Shown here: piece after piece, positions 8,252-16,214 of the stretch | How the letters are laid out: every line of letters begins with the position of its first letter | How positions within the stretch are numbered: position 1 is the first letter of the stretch | Assembly: GCF_028807635.1 (NCBI RefSeq) | Contig: NZ_JARBAX010000002.1 | Span: 1,736,001 to 1,800,000, forward strand | DNA length: 64,000 nucleotides | Direction: 5' to 3' | Origin: Streptomyces spiramyceticus | GTDB lineage: Bacteria; Actinomycetota; Actinomycetes; Streptomycetales; Streptomycetaceae | Program-made: the position numbers and the translations under genes | Notes under the pieces: model-generated | What the model was told of the DNA's origin: nothing | Databases searched by the model: none | The model's input: only the letters and a program-made list of their open reading frames with translations

Positions 8252-9013
8252 TCAGCTCCGTTCGAAGCAGTGCGAGTGGCCGATGACGGAGAAGCCGCGG
8301 CGCTCGTACCAGTGTCGTGGCCAGTCCGTCGCATCGGCGGTCAGGAACCGGGTACCGCAGTCCTTGTCTGCGGCCAGGCGCAAGGCGGTGGTCAGGACGG
8401 CATCGGCGTAACCGCGCCTGAGGTGGGCCTCCGAGGTGATCAGGTCCTCGATCTGGGCTGTGCCAGTTGCCGGGTCCAGATAGAGGTCGGCCCATGAGGC
8501 GACCTCGCCCTCCTGCGTGCGGGCACCGAGGAAGTGAACGACGCCTGCCCCGCGGCGGCGAGCCTCGCGTCGGTCGACGAGGTGGCGTATGACCTCGTCG
8601 TCGACGTTCGGAAGGATGCCCCGCCATCGCCGGGTAAGTGGGATACGTATCGCGTCGAGGTTCATCTCCTCCGCGGGGCCGCTGACCGGCACCGGGCCTG
8701 CGTGCAGCATGACCAGATAGGTGGAGTGGGTGTATCCGGCCCGGATCAGCGGCTCTGCGCACGCCATTCCGACTTCGTTGTCAAGGACGGAGATCAGCCG
8801 GTGTTGCAGATGCCCCAGTGCCTCCTCCGCGATGGCGGGGACCGCCTCGGAGTCAACGGCCGTGTCGATGATGACCTGGTTGTTCGCGCGGGAATGTGCG
8901 AAGGCGTCGTCATATACGGCGAACCCGCCCGGGAGGTCGACGATGCGCGCGGCCTGGCGGCGGGCGAAGGCCGACAGGAAGGAGTTGATCCGCTGTAGTT
9001 CTGAGTTTGGCAT
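8252..9013 (-). CDS. GNAT family N-acetyltransferase
   Basis: 253 residues from ATG 9013. The C-terminal half carries the GNAT signature: VASWADLYLDPATGTAQIEDL, then the pyrophosphate-binding loop EAHLRRGYADAVLTTALRLA and the terminal WPRHWYERRGFSVIGHSH. The N-terminal half has a second, weaker GNAT-like arrangement, as in tandem GNAT proteins. The acceptor is unknown. It converges on the gene ending at 8042, with about 210 bases between. Confidence 0.85.
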   Translation of the reverse strand: MPNSELQRINSFLSAFARRQAARIVDLPGGFAVYDDAFAHSRANNQVIIDTAVDSEAVPAIAEEALGHLQHRLISVLDNEVGMACAEPLIRAGYTHSTYLVMLHAGPVPVSGPAEEMNLDAIRIPLTRRWRGILPNVDDEVIRHLVDRREARRRGAGVVHFLGARTQEGEVASWADLYLDPATGTAQIEDLITSEAHLRRGYADAVLTTALRLAADKDCGTRFLTADATDWPRHWYERRGFSVIGHSHCFERS

Positions 9014-9089
9014 GGCGGGAGCGTAGGCAGCCGTGGACCATGGCCGCCTACGAATTACCCCCGGCGGGGCGCAGGCTTCTCGGGGAGCT

Positions 9090-9260
9090 TCAGGCCACTT
9101 CGGCTTCGGGGCCCGCGTCGGGGTCGAGCTGGGTGAAGTCGACGTCGAGGTGCACTTCGTACGCCTCTGGCACGTCGCTGAGCTCGTGGGTGGAGTATTC
9201 GCCGAACCGCATGATGCGCTCGGTCAGGTACGGGGAGATCTCCGCACCCCGCACAGCGCA
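9090..9260 (-). pseudogene. Tn3-family transposase C-terminal remnant
   Basis: The minus strand encodes EISPYLTERIMRFGEYSTHE and continues SDVPEAYEVHLDVDFTQLD to a stop at 9090. This matches the end of Tn3-type transposases, where hisPyltehinRFGey precedes a short acidic tail. Everything upstream is lost: the inverted-repeat arm starts within a few bases of the break at about 9260. Confidence 0.65.
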
Positions 9261-9402
9261 CCCCATCGGCGGCCAGCCCGCACTGTCCCGCCCGGACTCG
9301 GCGCGCCGCCGGGTGTTTTGATGGTATTTCACATTAATCTCCCGTAACTGTACGAAGTCGATCTATCGCAGATCGCACCCACCTCACTCCACCGGAGATG
9401 AC

Positions 9403-9693
9403 ATGCACAAGCTCCGCAAGGCTGCCGTCCTGGTCGCCGCCCTCGCCGGCGCCGGACTCCTGAGTGCCGGCACCGCCCACGCCGGCGGCGATGGGCACGG
9501 CCACCACAAGGGCGACCACTTCAACATCAAGCAGAGTTCCGAGTGCAAGTCGCACGACCTGAACCTCGACGTCCTCGGCCAGGTCGGGCTGGTCAACGGC
9601 CTGCTGGGCAGCGCGCTCAACGGCGAGGGCCACCCGGGCGAACAGAAGACCCACATCGGTTCGAGCATGGGCTGCGACAACAGCGCCTTCTAA
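9403..9693 (+). CDS. Small secreted His/Gly-rich protein (copy 1)
   Basis: 96 residues from ATG 9403 with a CGGAG site 7 bases upstream. Residues 1-27 are a signal peptide (KLRKAAVLVAALAGAGLLSAG, cleavage after AHA). The mature part begins with the His-rich stretch GGDGHGHHKGDH, then CKSHDLNLDVLGQVGLVNGLLGS and ends GSSMGCDNSAF, with two cysteines that may form a disulfide. Its size and hydrophobic core recall small surface proteins of aerial hyphae, but no chaplin or rodlin motif is present. A near-identical paralogue lies in the other repeat arm at 15021-15314. The His cluster suggests metal binding, which is inference only. Confidence 0.8.
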   Translation: MHKLRKAAVLVAALAGAGLLSAGTAHAGGDGHGHHKGDHFNIKQSSECKSHDLNLDVLGQVGLVNGLLGSALNGEGHPGEQKTHIGSSMGCDNSAF

Positions 9694-9727
9694 GGCCTGT
9701 CCCGTAAACGCCCTTTGAGTGGGGGAT

Positions 9728-9762
9728 GGGGGCGCGGCCGGTGGCCTTCCGGCCGCGCCCCC
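9728..9762. terminator. Hairpin terminator after the small secreted protein gene
   Basis: A perfect 14-base GC-rich stem (gggggcgcggccgg / ccggccgcgccccc) with a 7-base loop, 34 bases after the stop codon. The counterpart in the other arm is at 14950-14985. The adjacent IS5 remnant converges on it, so it may act in both directions. Confidence 0.65.
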
Positions 9763-10085
9763 TATCCACCGAGGTTGAGGTCGTGCACGCGGGCGATTCC
9801 GCGCATGGCGTGGTGCACGGCCTCCCCCTGAGGCAGCAGTCGCGACGCAGGATCTTCCAGCACTTCATGCGTACGAAGACGTGCTCGACACAGGTCCGGG
9901 CCAGCTTGTGGGACTTGTTGTGCGCCTCTTACCGGGCCGGCAGCTCCTCGCCCTTGCGGCGCCGGTGCGACGCAGGCGTCGGCTCGCCGCCCCGCACTCC
10001 CACCACGACGCACCAGCATGGCGGCACAGGCACGCAGACCTGCCCCGACTCCGGCCGGCCCGCCTCGAAGGAAACACCTCGACCA
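9762..10085 (-). pseudogene. IS5-family transposase C-terminal remnant (left arm)
   Basis: Frames combined give HNKSHKLARTCVEHVFVRMK, then CWKILRRDCRLRGEAVHHAM and GIARVHDLNLGG-stop, the standard IS5 C-terminus (VEHVFxRMKxWKILRDCR). The N-terminal two thirds are missing and there is at least one frameshift. Same piece on the plus strand at 14780-14950. Confidence 0.7.
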
Positions 10086-10124
10086 GCCCCGGCCGTCCGC
10101 CCTGGTGGAGCGGACGGCCGGGGC
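10086..10124 (-). terminator. Perfect hairpin downstream of XRE remnant (left arm)
   Basis: A 15-base perfect stem, gccccggccgtccgc with gcggacggccggggc, and a 9-base loop. On the minus strand it follows the stop codon of the XRE regulator remnant, so it was probably that gene's terminator. Confidence 0.65.
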
Positions 10125-10137
10125 TACTTCAATTGCC

Positions 10138-10395
10138 GTACGCGGTCGACGAGCGGTACGTCGACCGCGTCGGCGATGAGGATCAGGGTGCCGATCAGCG
10201 CGCCGGATGCCCCCGCTCGACCCGCACGTCGATGGCCTTATCCCATGCCCGCCCTCTCGGCAACTGCCCGTTGCGTGAGGTTGGCGTGAAGCCTGGCCGC
10301 CCGGATCTGGTCCCCGATGGCCCGGCGACGGGCGAGCACCCAGTCGAGCGGCGGTTCGGAGGACCGCGAGCACGCTGCAGCCCGGGTGATCAATC
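10138..10395 (-). pseudogene. XRE-family HTH regulator, frameshifted (left arm)
   Basis: The minus strand encodes RRRAIGDQIRAARLHANLTQ and RAVAERAGMG, then after an extra G (stop TAA) DKAIDVRVERGH, and after another indel IGTLILIADAVDVPLVDRVR. Together these form a complete XRE helix-turn-helix (LTQxAVAERAGMDKxxxxRVExGH). Two indels inactivate it. A related remnant is in the right arm. Confidence 0.65.
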
Positions 10396-11319
10396 GCCTG
10401 TACAGGGAACCTGCATTCCAGCACCATCGTCAGGGTCGCGAGTACCTTGCGGCCCGGCATATTCGCGATGGCTCATCCCCTCCGATCGCCCCTCCCCTTA
10501 CCACCCCTTGATCCATTAGTGAATTGCAGTGCCTGAAGACACGGCGCCGACCCCGGCGCAGCCACATCTCGGCCCTTCACAGCGCAGCCGTTTGGAGTTC
10601 GCTCGACGCGACCTCGACGATGCGCGCGTTGCCGACCTTGCGGAGCTCCCACCCTCATCGTTGATCTTCCTAATGAGCGTCTCCGCAGCCGCCTCGACGA
10701 CATGCTGACCCTCATCGAAGAGACCCACGAGTAAACCCGCAGTTCAGAGGCCCACTCCTTTTCTTGGGCGTGCAAGGGTGGGGGTGCCTCGGGTTGTCCG
10801 GCTGGCCACATGGCTGGTGACGGAACGGTCGCCCCGGGGCGTTGCCGTGTCTTCAGGCGTGATCGCCGCTCGCGTCGCGTGTCCGGCGGCGGGGTTCGGG
10901 GTCGGAGATGAACCGGCCCTCGATGGCTTTCACAAGGAGTTCGGTGAGTCCGCTTGCCCTTTTCCGGGCTAAGGGAGCGTCCCCTGGCGCGGTGGCAGCT
11001 TCACTGCACCAAGCAAGCCGACACGCCGACGCTCGGGGCTGGCGCCTTGGACGACCTCTACTGCGACAGCGGTACTACGACGCACGGAAGGGGCTCAGGG
11101 GCACGAACGCTTCCCCTCACCCCGCCACAGCCTCCGACGAAGCGCGGTGTGCAGCCCGAGCCAGCTCAGTCAACGCCCTGTTATACCGATGAGCTTGTAT
11201 TGGCAGTGCGTTGGGGTTCGTGCCTTCAACTCGGTAGCTGACGGAACGTGAGGCCCCTCAACCTGACACTCACCTGAAACGTGGATCTCTTTCGGCAGAC
11301 CGGTCGCTCATGGTGCCGG
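10396..11319. other. Long intergenic stretch with decayed sequence
   Basis: No intact gene. A short peptide IVDLPNERLRSRLDDMLTLI ends at a stop near 10735 on the plus strand and looks like the tail of a lost gene. Around 10930-10975 the bases ggagttcggtgagtccgctt resemble 7406-7430 (ggagttcgtaagtccgctgg), hinting at a shared mobile-element relic. Confidence 0.4.
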
Positions 11320-12190
11320 TCAGGCCGCGCCGCCGTGTGCTGGCCAGGCTCTGTCGTCGGCGGCCAGCCATGGCTCGTTCGCGGCGGCGGTGGGGGTTGT
11401 CCCGGTGAACGCGCGGACGTCGTGGTGGAGGTGGGACTGGTCGGCATAGCCGCTGTCCGCTGCCACCCGCGCGGGGGTGTGCCCGCGGACCAGGCGGTGG
11501 ATGGCGTGATCGAAGCGGACCAGCATGGCGGCGCGTTTGGGTGGCAGGCCGATCTGCGAGCCAAAGCGTGACCACATGCGCTGGCGGCTCCACCCGGTCC
11601 GGGCTGCGAGGTCGCTCACGCGGCTCGGCCGTGGCTGGCGACGATCTGGCGCCAGGCCCAGGCCACTTCGGGATCGACCACCCTGCCTGCATGGAGCCGG
11701 GTAAACAGTTCTGTGTCGATCAGCGCGAAGCGCTCCGGCCAGGTTCGCGCATGGTGAAGCCGCTCCCGCAGGCGCTGCGTGTCGCGGCCCCACAGGTCGT
11801 CGAGTGCGATGACGTTCCCGTGCAACTCCGCGAGCGGGACCCCGAGCACGGGGTGCGCGGCAAGTGGAGACAGGCGTATCTGCACACACTCGACGCCCTC
11901 GGCGCGCACTGGAACGCGCTGAAGGCGAGCCCGGCGGCCAGGCTCTCCGACCGCATTCGGCCGGCCCGCCGTGGATGTCGAACGGGCGGTCACCGAACTC
12001 GACGGCCACGGTGACGGCTGGGTGGGGGATTGCTCGTAGTTCGATAGGGCTGTCGCCGCGAATGCGGAATCCGGCCATGTCGACACCGGGCAGCGCGGTT
12101 GCCCGCGACGGTCGCTCGATCTCCCAGGCAGCGGTGGAGTTTGCCTTCCGGCGAACTGGTCGCACGCCTCGACTGTACGAGCGGCTCGGT
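11320..12190 (-). pseudogene. AraC-family regulator, frameshifted
   Basis: Three frames assemble into one AraC regulator: an N-terminal cupin-like domain (MAGFRIRGDSPIELRAIPHP, VTVAVEFGDRPFDI), a middle (VQIRLSPLAAHPVLGVPLAE, LIDTELFTRLHAGRVVDPEV) and a C-terminal double helix-turn-helix (LAARTGWSRQRMWSRFGSQI, GLPPKRAAMLVRF, ADSGYADQSHLHHDVRAFTG). Frameshifts fall near 11960 and 11635, so no intact product is made. It is divergent from the alpha/beta hydrolase at 12292 and may once have controlled it. Confidence 0.8.
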
Positions 12191-12291
12191 GGCGGGATCA
12201 ACCAACGCGCGAGGCGCCGACATTTCTCCAAGACGCGTCGCGTTGGCCACCGGGAAGGTGATGGAGCCCCGGACCGACCGACGGAGGAGCC

Positions 12292-13293
12292 ATGGACGAG
12301 ACGACCACCCCGCAAGGCCAACGCAACCACAGCCGCGCAGACGCGGCGCCGAGCGTCCCGCGCCGATGGCGGGCGTGGAGTCGACGGCGGCGGATCACGC
12401 TGCTGGCCGTCGGCGTGCTGGCCGTCCTCCTCGCGTGGAACACGGTGTCAGTGCGCACGGAGACAGCCGAAGCCTCCGGCGAGCAGATCGTGCGCCTTCC
12501 CGGCGGGGACATCCACGTCATGCAGGACGGGCCGCCCGGCGCGCCCACGGTGGTGCTCCTGCACGGCCTGGCCGGCTCGACGGCATGGTGGGACCCAGTG
12601 CTGCCGGCAATGCGGGACCTGCACGTGGTTCGGGTGGACCTGCTCGGGCACGGCGGATCAGCCAAACCGGCCGACGGCTACGGCATCGCGCAGCACGCAC
12701 GCCGGGTCGGGGCCGTGCTCGATCAACTCGGGGTGCGCCGCGCGACCATCGTCGGGCATTCCACCGGCGGCGCCGTCGCCACGTCGCTGGCCGAGCAGCG
12801 CCGCGACGTGGTGGCAGCGATCGCGCTGATCGACACCGGCCCGCGGGCGGACGCGTTCCTCGGCGACAGCTTCGTCGCCCGCCTGATCACCACGCCGGTG
12901 GTAGGGGAGCTGATCTGGCGGCTGCGCACCGACAGCACGATCCGCGACGCGCTGAGCACCGCGTTCACTCGCGAGGTGCAGATCCCCGACCGGATCATCG
13001 CCGACATCTGGGGCATGACCTACCGCAGCCTCACCGCGACCGACGAGGCGGTCGACGTGTTCCTGAAGGAACGGCCCGTTCCCCACCGGCTTGCCGGCCT
13101 TGAACTGCCGACCCTGGTGATCTTCGGCTCCCAGGACCGGCGATGGCAGCCGTCCTCCGCCCAGGACTACCGCCGAGTCCCCCACGCTCGCATCGAGATC
13201 CTCGACGGTGTCGGCCGCACACCCATGTTCGAGGACCCCGACACCACCGGAACCCTCCTGCATGGCTTCGCCGTCGAAACCGCGCCACGCTGA
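12292..13293 (+). CDS. Membrane-anchored alpha/beta hydrolase, catalytic His apparently replaced
   Basis: 333 residues from ATG 12292 behind GGAGGAG. A basic N-terminus (RRWRAWSRRRR) precedes one membrane helix at about 35-50, leaving an extracellular hydrolase domain. The fold is clear: the oxyanion HGLAGSTAWW (91-100), the nucleophile elbow GHSTGG with Ser157, and the acid-loop FGSQDRRWQ with Asp282. The expected histidine in the G-x-G-H-x-P motif reads GVGRTPMFEDP, so Arg309 sits where His is normal (CGC instead of CAC). A hydrolase of esters or lactones would be expected; catalysis is doubtful if the alignment is right. Its former AraC regulator upstream is broken. Confidence 0.85.
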   Translation: MDETTTPQGQRNHSRADAAPSVPRRWRAWSRRRRITLLAVGVLAVLLAWNTVSVRTETAEASGEQIVRLPGGDIHVMQDGPPGAPTVVLLHGLAGSTAWWDPVLPAMRDLHVVRVDLLGHGGSAKPADGYGIAQHARRVGAVLDQLGVRRATIVGHSTGGAVATSLAEQRRDVVAAIALIDTGPRADAFLGDSFVARLITTPVVGELIWRLRTDSTIRDALSTAFTREVQIPDRIIADIWGMTYRSLTATDEAVDVFLKERPVPHRLAGLELPTLVIFGSQDRRWQPSSAQDYRRVPHARIEILDGVGRTPMFEDPDTTGTLLHGFAVETAPR

Positions 13294-13304
13294 CCCGGGA
13301 TCAC

Positions 13305-13661
13305 CACTCCATCTCCCGCAGCCGCCGCGCCTGGCGCAGCCCGACATCAACGGGCAACGTCCTCCCGACCTCTGGTAGTCCGGTCAACGACTCTGTGACG
13401 GCCGCCGCAGAGGACATGGATGTCCACGCGGTGCTGGTCGGGTAGCGCCAGTAGGGCGAGGGCACGGCGGAGGCTGAGTTCGACCATTTGTTCCACGCCG
13501 GGGGTGGAGAGGACGTAGTCCCGTACTTGAGGGTCGAGCCCGTTGGAGCGCAGCATCCGGTCCCGGACGGGTTTCGGAGGGGCGGGTGCCGACGCGCATT
13601 CCTCGCCGTCGCCCGGAGCGGAGAGGGCCCAGCCGCGCAGCTCCCACGACCGCCCCGGCAA
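13305..13661 (-). pseudogene. RapZ C-terminal-domain-like fragment
   Basis: The segment LDPQVRDYVLSTPGVEQMVE followed by LALLALPDQHRVDIHVLCGG and RHRVV resembles the RapZ C-terminal domain found in short Streptomyces proteins (the CGGxHRS motif). The expected Ser after GGRHR is not present and the frame drifts just afterwards. A decayed gene is the likeliest reading. Confidence 0.4.
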
Positions 13662-13676
13662 CCGCCGCCGCCCCTC

Positions 13677-13985
13677 CTACCGGAACACCACAAGGGTCAC
13701 GACGCTGAGCACCAGTGTGACCACGGGCGCGATCTGGCTGGCTCGGGCCAGCCGTCGGTGGCCCAAGCGATGGGCGTTGAGCAGGACGAACAGGCCCCCG
13801 TGGATGGTGACCAGGTTGATCACCGTGAGCCACTGGTGCCGGTGTTGCATGAGCGATACGACCAGGATGATCCAGGCAGCGAGGAATCCGAATACCCAGA
13901 GGACCTGTCCGAGCGGGCCGGCGGGACCCGGCCGTCCCCTCTCGGCGGACGTCGGCGAATCCAGCGGGCGGGTCTCGGGGCGCAA
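13677..13985 (-). CDS. Small membrane protein, three helices
   Basis: 102 residues from TTG 13985, with AGGAG five bases upstream. After a hydrophilic lead there are three hydrophobic helices: VLWVFGFLAAWIILVVSLM, WLTVINLVTIHGGLFVLL and IAPVVTLVLSVVTLVVF. Amphipathic basic loops (HRLGHRRLARAS) lie between. Family not recognised. It sits between decayed genes but its own frame is clean. Confidence 0.55.
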   Translation of the reverse strand: MRPETRPLDSPTSAERGRPGPAGPLGQVLWVFGFLAAWIILVVSLMQHRHQWLTVINLVTIHGGLFVLLNAHRLGHRRLARASQIAPVVTLVLSVVTLVVFR

Positions 13986-14108
13986 GGGGGCTCCTGTGGT
14001 CGGCGCAGGTGGTGGGCCCGTACGACCCTAAGTGGCCGTCGTACGGGCTCCGCGACCGGCCCCTCTCCCGCTCAGGGGCCAACCCGCTCGGGCAGGGGCC
14101 GAGTTCAG

Positions 14109-14220
14109 GCGTCCCGGTCGGCGCCGGCCTTCTTCTTGCGGGCCGACATCACCGCGTACACGATCACGCCGATGAAGAGGAACATCACGCCCTGATAGAC
14201 CGCCTGGCACCCGGCGCCGC
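14109..14220 (-). CDS. Very small single-helix membrane peptide, possibly partial
   Basis: A frame ending at 14109 encodes QGVMFLFIGVIVYAVMSARK followed by KKAGADRDA-stop, a typical one-helix membrane peptide with a positive C-terminus. The start is unclear: a GTG-ATG pair lies just before MFLF, and the frame is open further upstream. It may be the tail of a lost gene. Confidence 0.35.
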
Positions 14221-14279
14221 CGACCAGTCACAGGGAGAAGGCGCAGGCGATCGCCTCGATCACACTTTGCGGACGAGAC

Positions 14280-14454
14280 GAGAGCGGTTGACGCGCTCGC
14301 CCTGTCCGGAGACGACCTCGGGGGCGAGTTCGCCCATGTGACGACCAACGTCAGCCCGGGCGTCGAGGGCGCGACCATCGACTTCTTCCGCACGAGCTCC
14401 GTGGTCGCCATCCTCGAACCGGCGAACGGAGCCGCTCTGCTGGAGGTCTCATAG
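14280..14454 (+). pseudogene. C-terminal fragment of an unknown protein
   Basis: Plus-strand frame ending in TAG at 14454 encodes ALSGDDLGGEFAHVTTNVSP, GVEGATIDFFRTSSVVAILE and PANGAALLEVS. The sequence is protein-like and has good codon bias but lacks a start. It resembles the ends of extracellular sensor domains; the assignment is tentative. Confidence 0.35.
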
Positions 14455-14514
14455 CGTCGGCCGGATCTTCCCTGCCCGGCCTCCTGCCCGTCAGGTCCGC
14501 AGCCAGGGCGGGCA

Positions 14515-14628
14515 TGGATAAGGCCATCTATGTACGGGTCGAGCGGGGCATCCGCCGTGCTGATCGACACCCTGATCCTCATCGCCGACGCGGTCGACGT
14601 ACCGCTCGTCGACCTCGTACGGCAATGA
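14515..14628 (+). pseudogene. XRE regulator C-terminal remnant (right arm)
   Basis: Encodes MDKAIYVRVERG and, one frame over, LIDTLILIADAVDVPLVDLV before TGA 14628. This is the same regulator as at 10138-10395, cut shorter; the helix-turn-helix itself is missing. A third partial copy, SSQIAEAIDVPLADLGSEEP, lies at about 15480-15540. Confidence 0.6.
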
Positions 14629-14632
14629 AGAA

Positions 14633-14672
14633 GCCCCGGCCGTCCGCTCCACCGGGGCCGGACGGCCGGGGC
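14633..14672 (+). terminator. Hairpin downstream of XRE remnant (right arm)
   Basis: A 14-base perfect stem (gccccggccgtccg / cggacggccggggc) starting 5 bases after the stop codon; the mirror copy is at 10086-10124. Confidence 0.6.
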
Positions 14673-14779
14673 TGGTCGAGGTGTTTCCTACGAGGCGGGT
14701 CGGCCGGAGCCGGGGCAGGTCTCCGTGCCTGTGCCGCCATGCTGGTGCATCGTGGTGGGCGTGCCGGGCGGTGAGCCGA

Positions 14780-14950
14780 CGCCTGCGCCACAAGGGCGAG
14801 GAGCTGCTGGCCCGGTAAGAGGCGCACAACAAGTCTCACAAGCAAGTCCGGGTCTGTGTCGAGCACGTCTTCGTACGCATGAAGTGCTGGAAGGTCCTGC
14901 GCGACTGCCGCCTCAGGGAGGAGGGCGTGCACCACGCCATGCTCGGATAG
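14780..14950 (+). pseudogene. IS5-family transposase C-terminal remnant (right arm)
   Basis: Encodes AHNKSHKQVRVCVEHVFVRM, KCWKVLRDCRLREEGVHHAM and LG-stop. It is the mirror of 9762-10085, ending a few residues earlier because of a TAG in the hairpin region. Confidence 0.7.
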
Positions 14951-14985
14951 GGGGCGCGGCCGGAAGGGCCACCGGCCACGCCCCC
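14950..14985. terminator. Hairpin terminator after small secreted protein gene (right arm)
   Basis: A 14-base stem with one mismatch (gggggcgcggccgg / ccggccacgccccc), matching the perfect hairpin at 9728-9762. It lies about 35 bases past the end of the gene at 15021. Confidence 0.6.
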
Positions 14986-15020
14986 ATCCACCCACTCAAA
15001 GGTCGTTTACGGGACAGGCC

Positions 15021-15314
15021 TTAGAAGGCGCTGTTGTTGCAGCCCATGCTCGAACCGATGTGGGTCTTCTGGTCGCCCGGGTGGCCCTCGCCGTTCAGCA
15101 GGTCGCCGGCCAGGCCGTTGAGGATGCCGACCTGGCCGAGGATGTCGAGGTTCAGGTCGTGCGACTTGCAGTTGGAGCTCTGCTTGATGTTGAAGTGGTC
15201 GCCGCCCTTGTGGTGGCCGTGCCCATCGCCGCCGGCGTGGGCAGTGCCGGCACTCAGGAGTCCGGCGCTGGCGAGGGCAGCGACCAGGACGGCAGCCTTG
15301 CGAAGCTTGTGCAT
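15021..15314 (-). CDS. Small secreted His/Gly-rich protein (copy 2)
   Basis: 97 residues from ATG 15314 with the same CGGAG ribosome site and leader as copy 1. It has the same signal peptide (KLRKAAVLVAALASAGLLSA), His-rich start (GGDGHGHHKGGDH), two cysteines and C-terminus GSSMGCNNSAF. Changes from copy 1 are mostly conservative (DVLGQVGLVN to DILGQVGILN; LLGSALNGEG to LAGDLLNGEG), and the reading frame is intact, while the transposase and regulator around it are broken in both arms. This suggests selection on this gene. Function unknown. Confidence 0.8.
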   Translation of the reverse strand: MHKLRKAAVLVAALASAGLLSAGTAHAGGDGHGHHKGGDHFNIKQSSNCKSHDLNLDILGQVGILNGLAGDLLNGEGHPGDQKTHIGSSMGCNNSAF

Positions 15315-15479
15315 GTCATCTCCGGTGGAGTGAGGTGGGTGCGATCTGCGATCGATCGACTTCGTTCAGTTATGGCAGATTAGTATGAAATACCATCAAA
15401 GCACCCGGCGACGCGCCGAGTCCGGGCGGGACAGTGCGGGCTGGCCGCCGATGGGGTGCGCGCCGTGCCGAGTGCTCTT

Positions 15480-16102
15480 CGCAAATCGCCGAGGCGATCG
15501 ACGTACCGCTTGCCGATCTCGGCAGCGAAGAGCCCACCCCCCCCGCCATGAACAGGCAAAGCTGTTCTAACGCTGCACGCCACGAAGTGTGCAACCCGTA
15601 CGCGCAGGGGACGACCGCTCGTGCACTATCGCGATACCGATACCGATACCGCGATTGGCGCGCTCGTCACCGAGCGGGCCTGGACTCCCGGCCGTCGGCG
15701 CGAGCCTGCGCGAGCGGTGGGCGGCCATCGCCCCCGGACCGCCGCGCGCTCGCCGCATACCAGGAAGTCGCCCCGACCCGCCACGTGGACCAGGGCATCG
15801 CGGAAGCGGTGGCGCGACAGAAACGCGCGATGCGCGACCTCGGCCGCCGCGCGTTCCCTGAGCCCGAGGTGGCGACGGACGATGCGCCGGCCCCGATCGA
15901 GGCGGCCCGCGCCCAGCGCCGCCGCGAGGCCGCAGCCACTCACGCGGCCGCCATGCGGCGGGCGCGAGCTGAGCGCGCAGGTGCGCTGCCTGAACCGTGG
16001 CCCAGCAGTTGGGCAGGACGGCATGATCTGCACAGGACCCGCGTGTTCAAGCGGCTCGCGTTGAACGAGCCGACCGCATCCAGCCGGATCCGCTCCGGCT
16101 AG
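15480..16102 (+). pseudogene. Remnant of an unknown, Ala/Arg-rich protein
   Basis: The best coding segment, about 15750-15990, encodes LAAYQEVAPTRHVDQGIAEA, RQKRAMRDLGRRAFPEPEV and IEAARAQRRREAAATHAAAM, a charged helical region reminiscent of relaxase or replication proteins of mobile elements. No start or motif fixes the family and flanking sequence changes frame. A (cgatac)n-like run (gcgataccgataccgatacc) lies at about 15630-15650. Confidence 0.35.
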
Positions 16103-16214
16103 GCCGCTCCGTGTGAACGGGAAAAGCAACTCGGGGTGTACGTGCCCGCGCCGTAGCGTGCATCCATGACGTTTACGTACATACCGCCGGTTCCGGCGGA
16201 ATAGATCCCGAAGT

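Larger units (their letters stand above)
9262..10260 (+). repeat. Left arm of a ~1-kb inverted repeat
   Basis: Reads almost base for base against the reverse complement of 14510-15470 (roughly 85-90% by eye). The shared content, from the outside in, is a ~140-base leader, a small secreted protein gene, the hairpin at 9728, an IS5 transposase 3' end, the hairpin at 10086 and a broken XRE regulator. Small indels distinguish the arms. Confidence 0.85.
14510..15470 (-). repeat. Right arm of a ~1-kb inverted repeat
   Basis: Reverse complement matches 9262-10260. The leader beginning gcgcaccccatcggcggcca, the secreted-protein gene, both hairpins, the IS5 remnant and the XRE remnant are all present in mirror order. 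Arms enclose about 4.2 kb (10.26-14.51 kb). Confidence 0.85.

Noticed and set aside
9403..9693. Small secreted protein as a chaplin or rodlin
   Set aside because: It lacks the chaplin hydrophobic domain motif and the rodlin repeats; only size and export agree.
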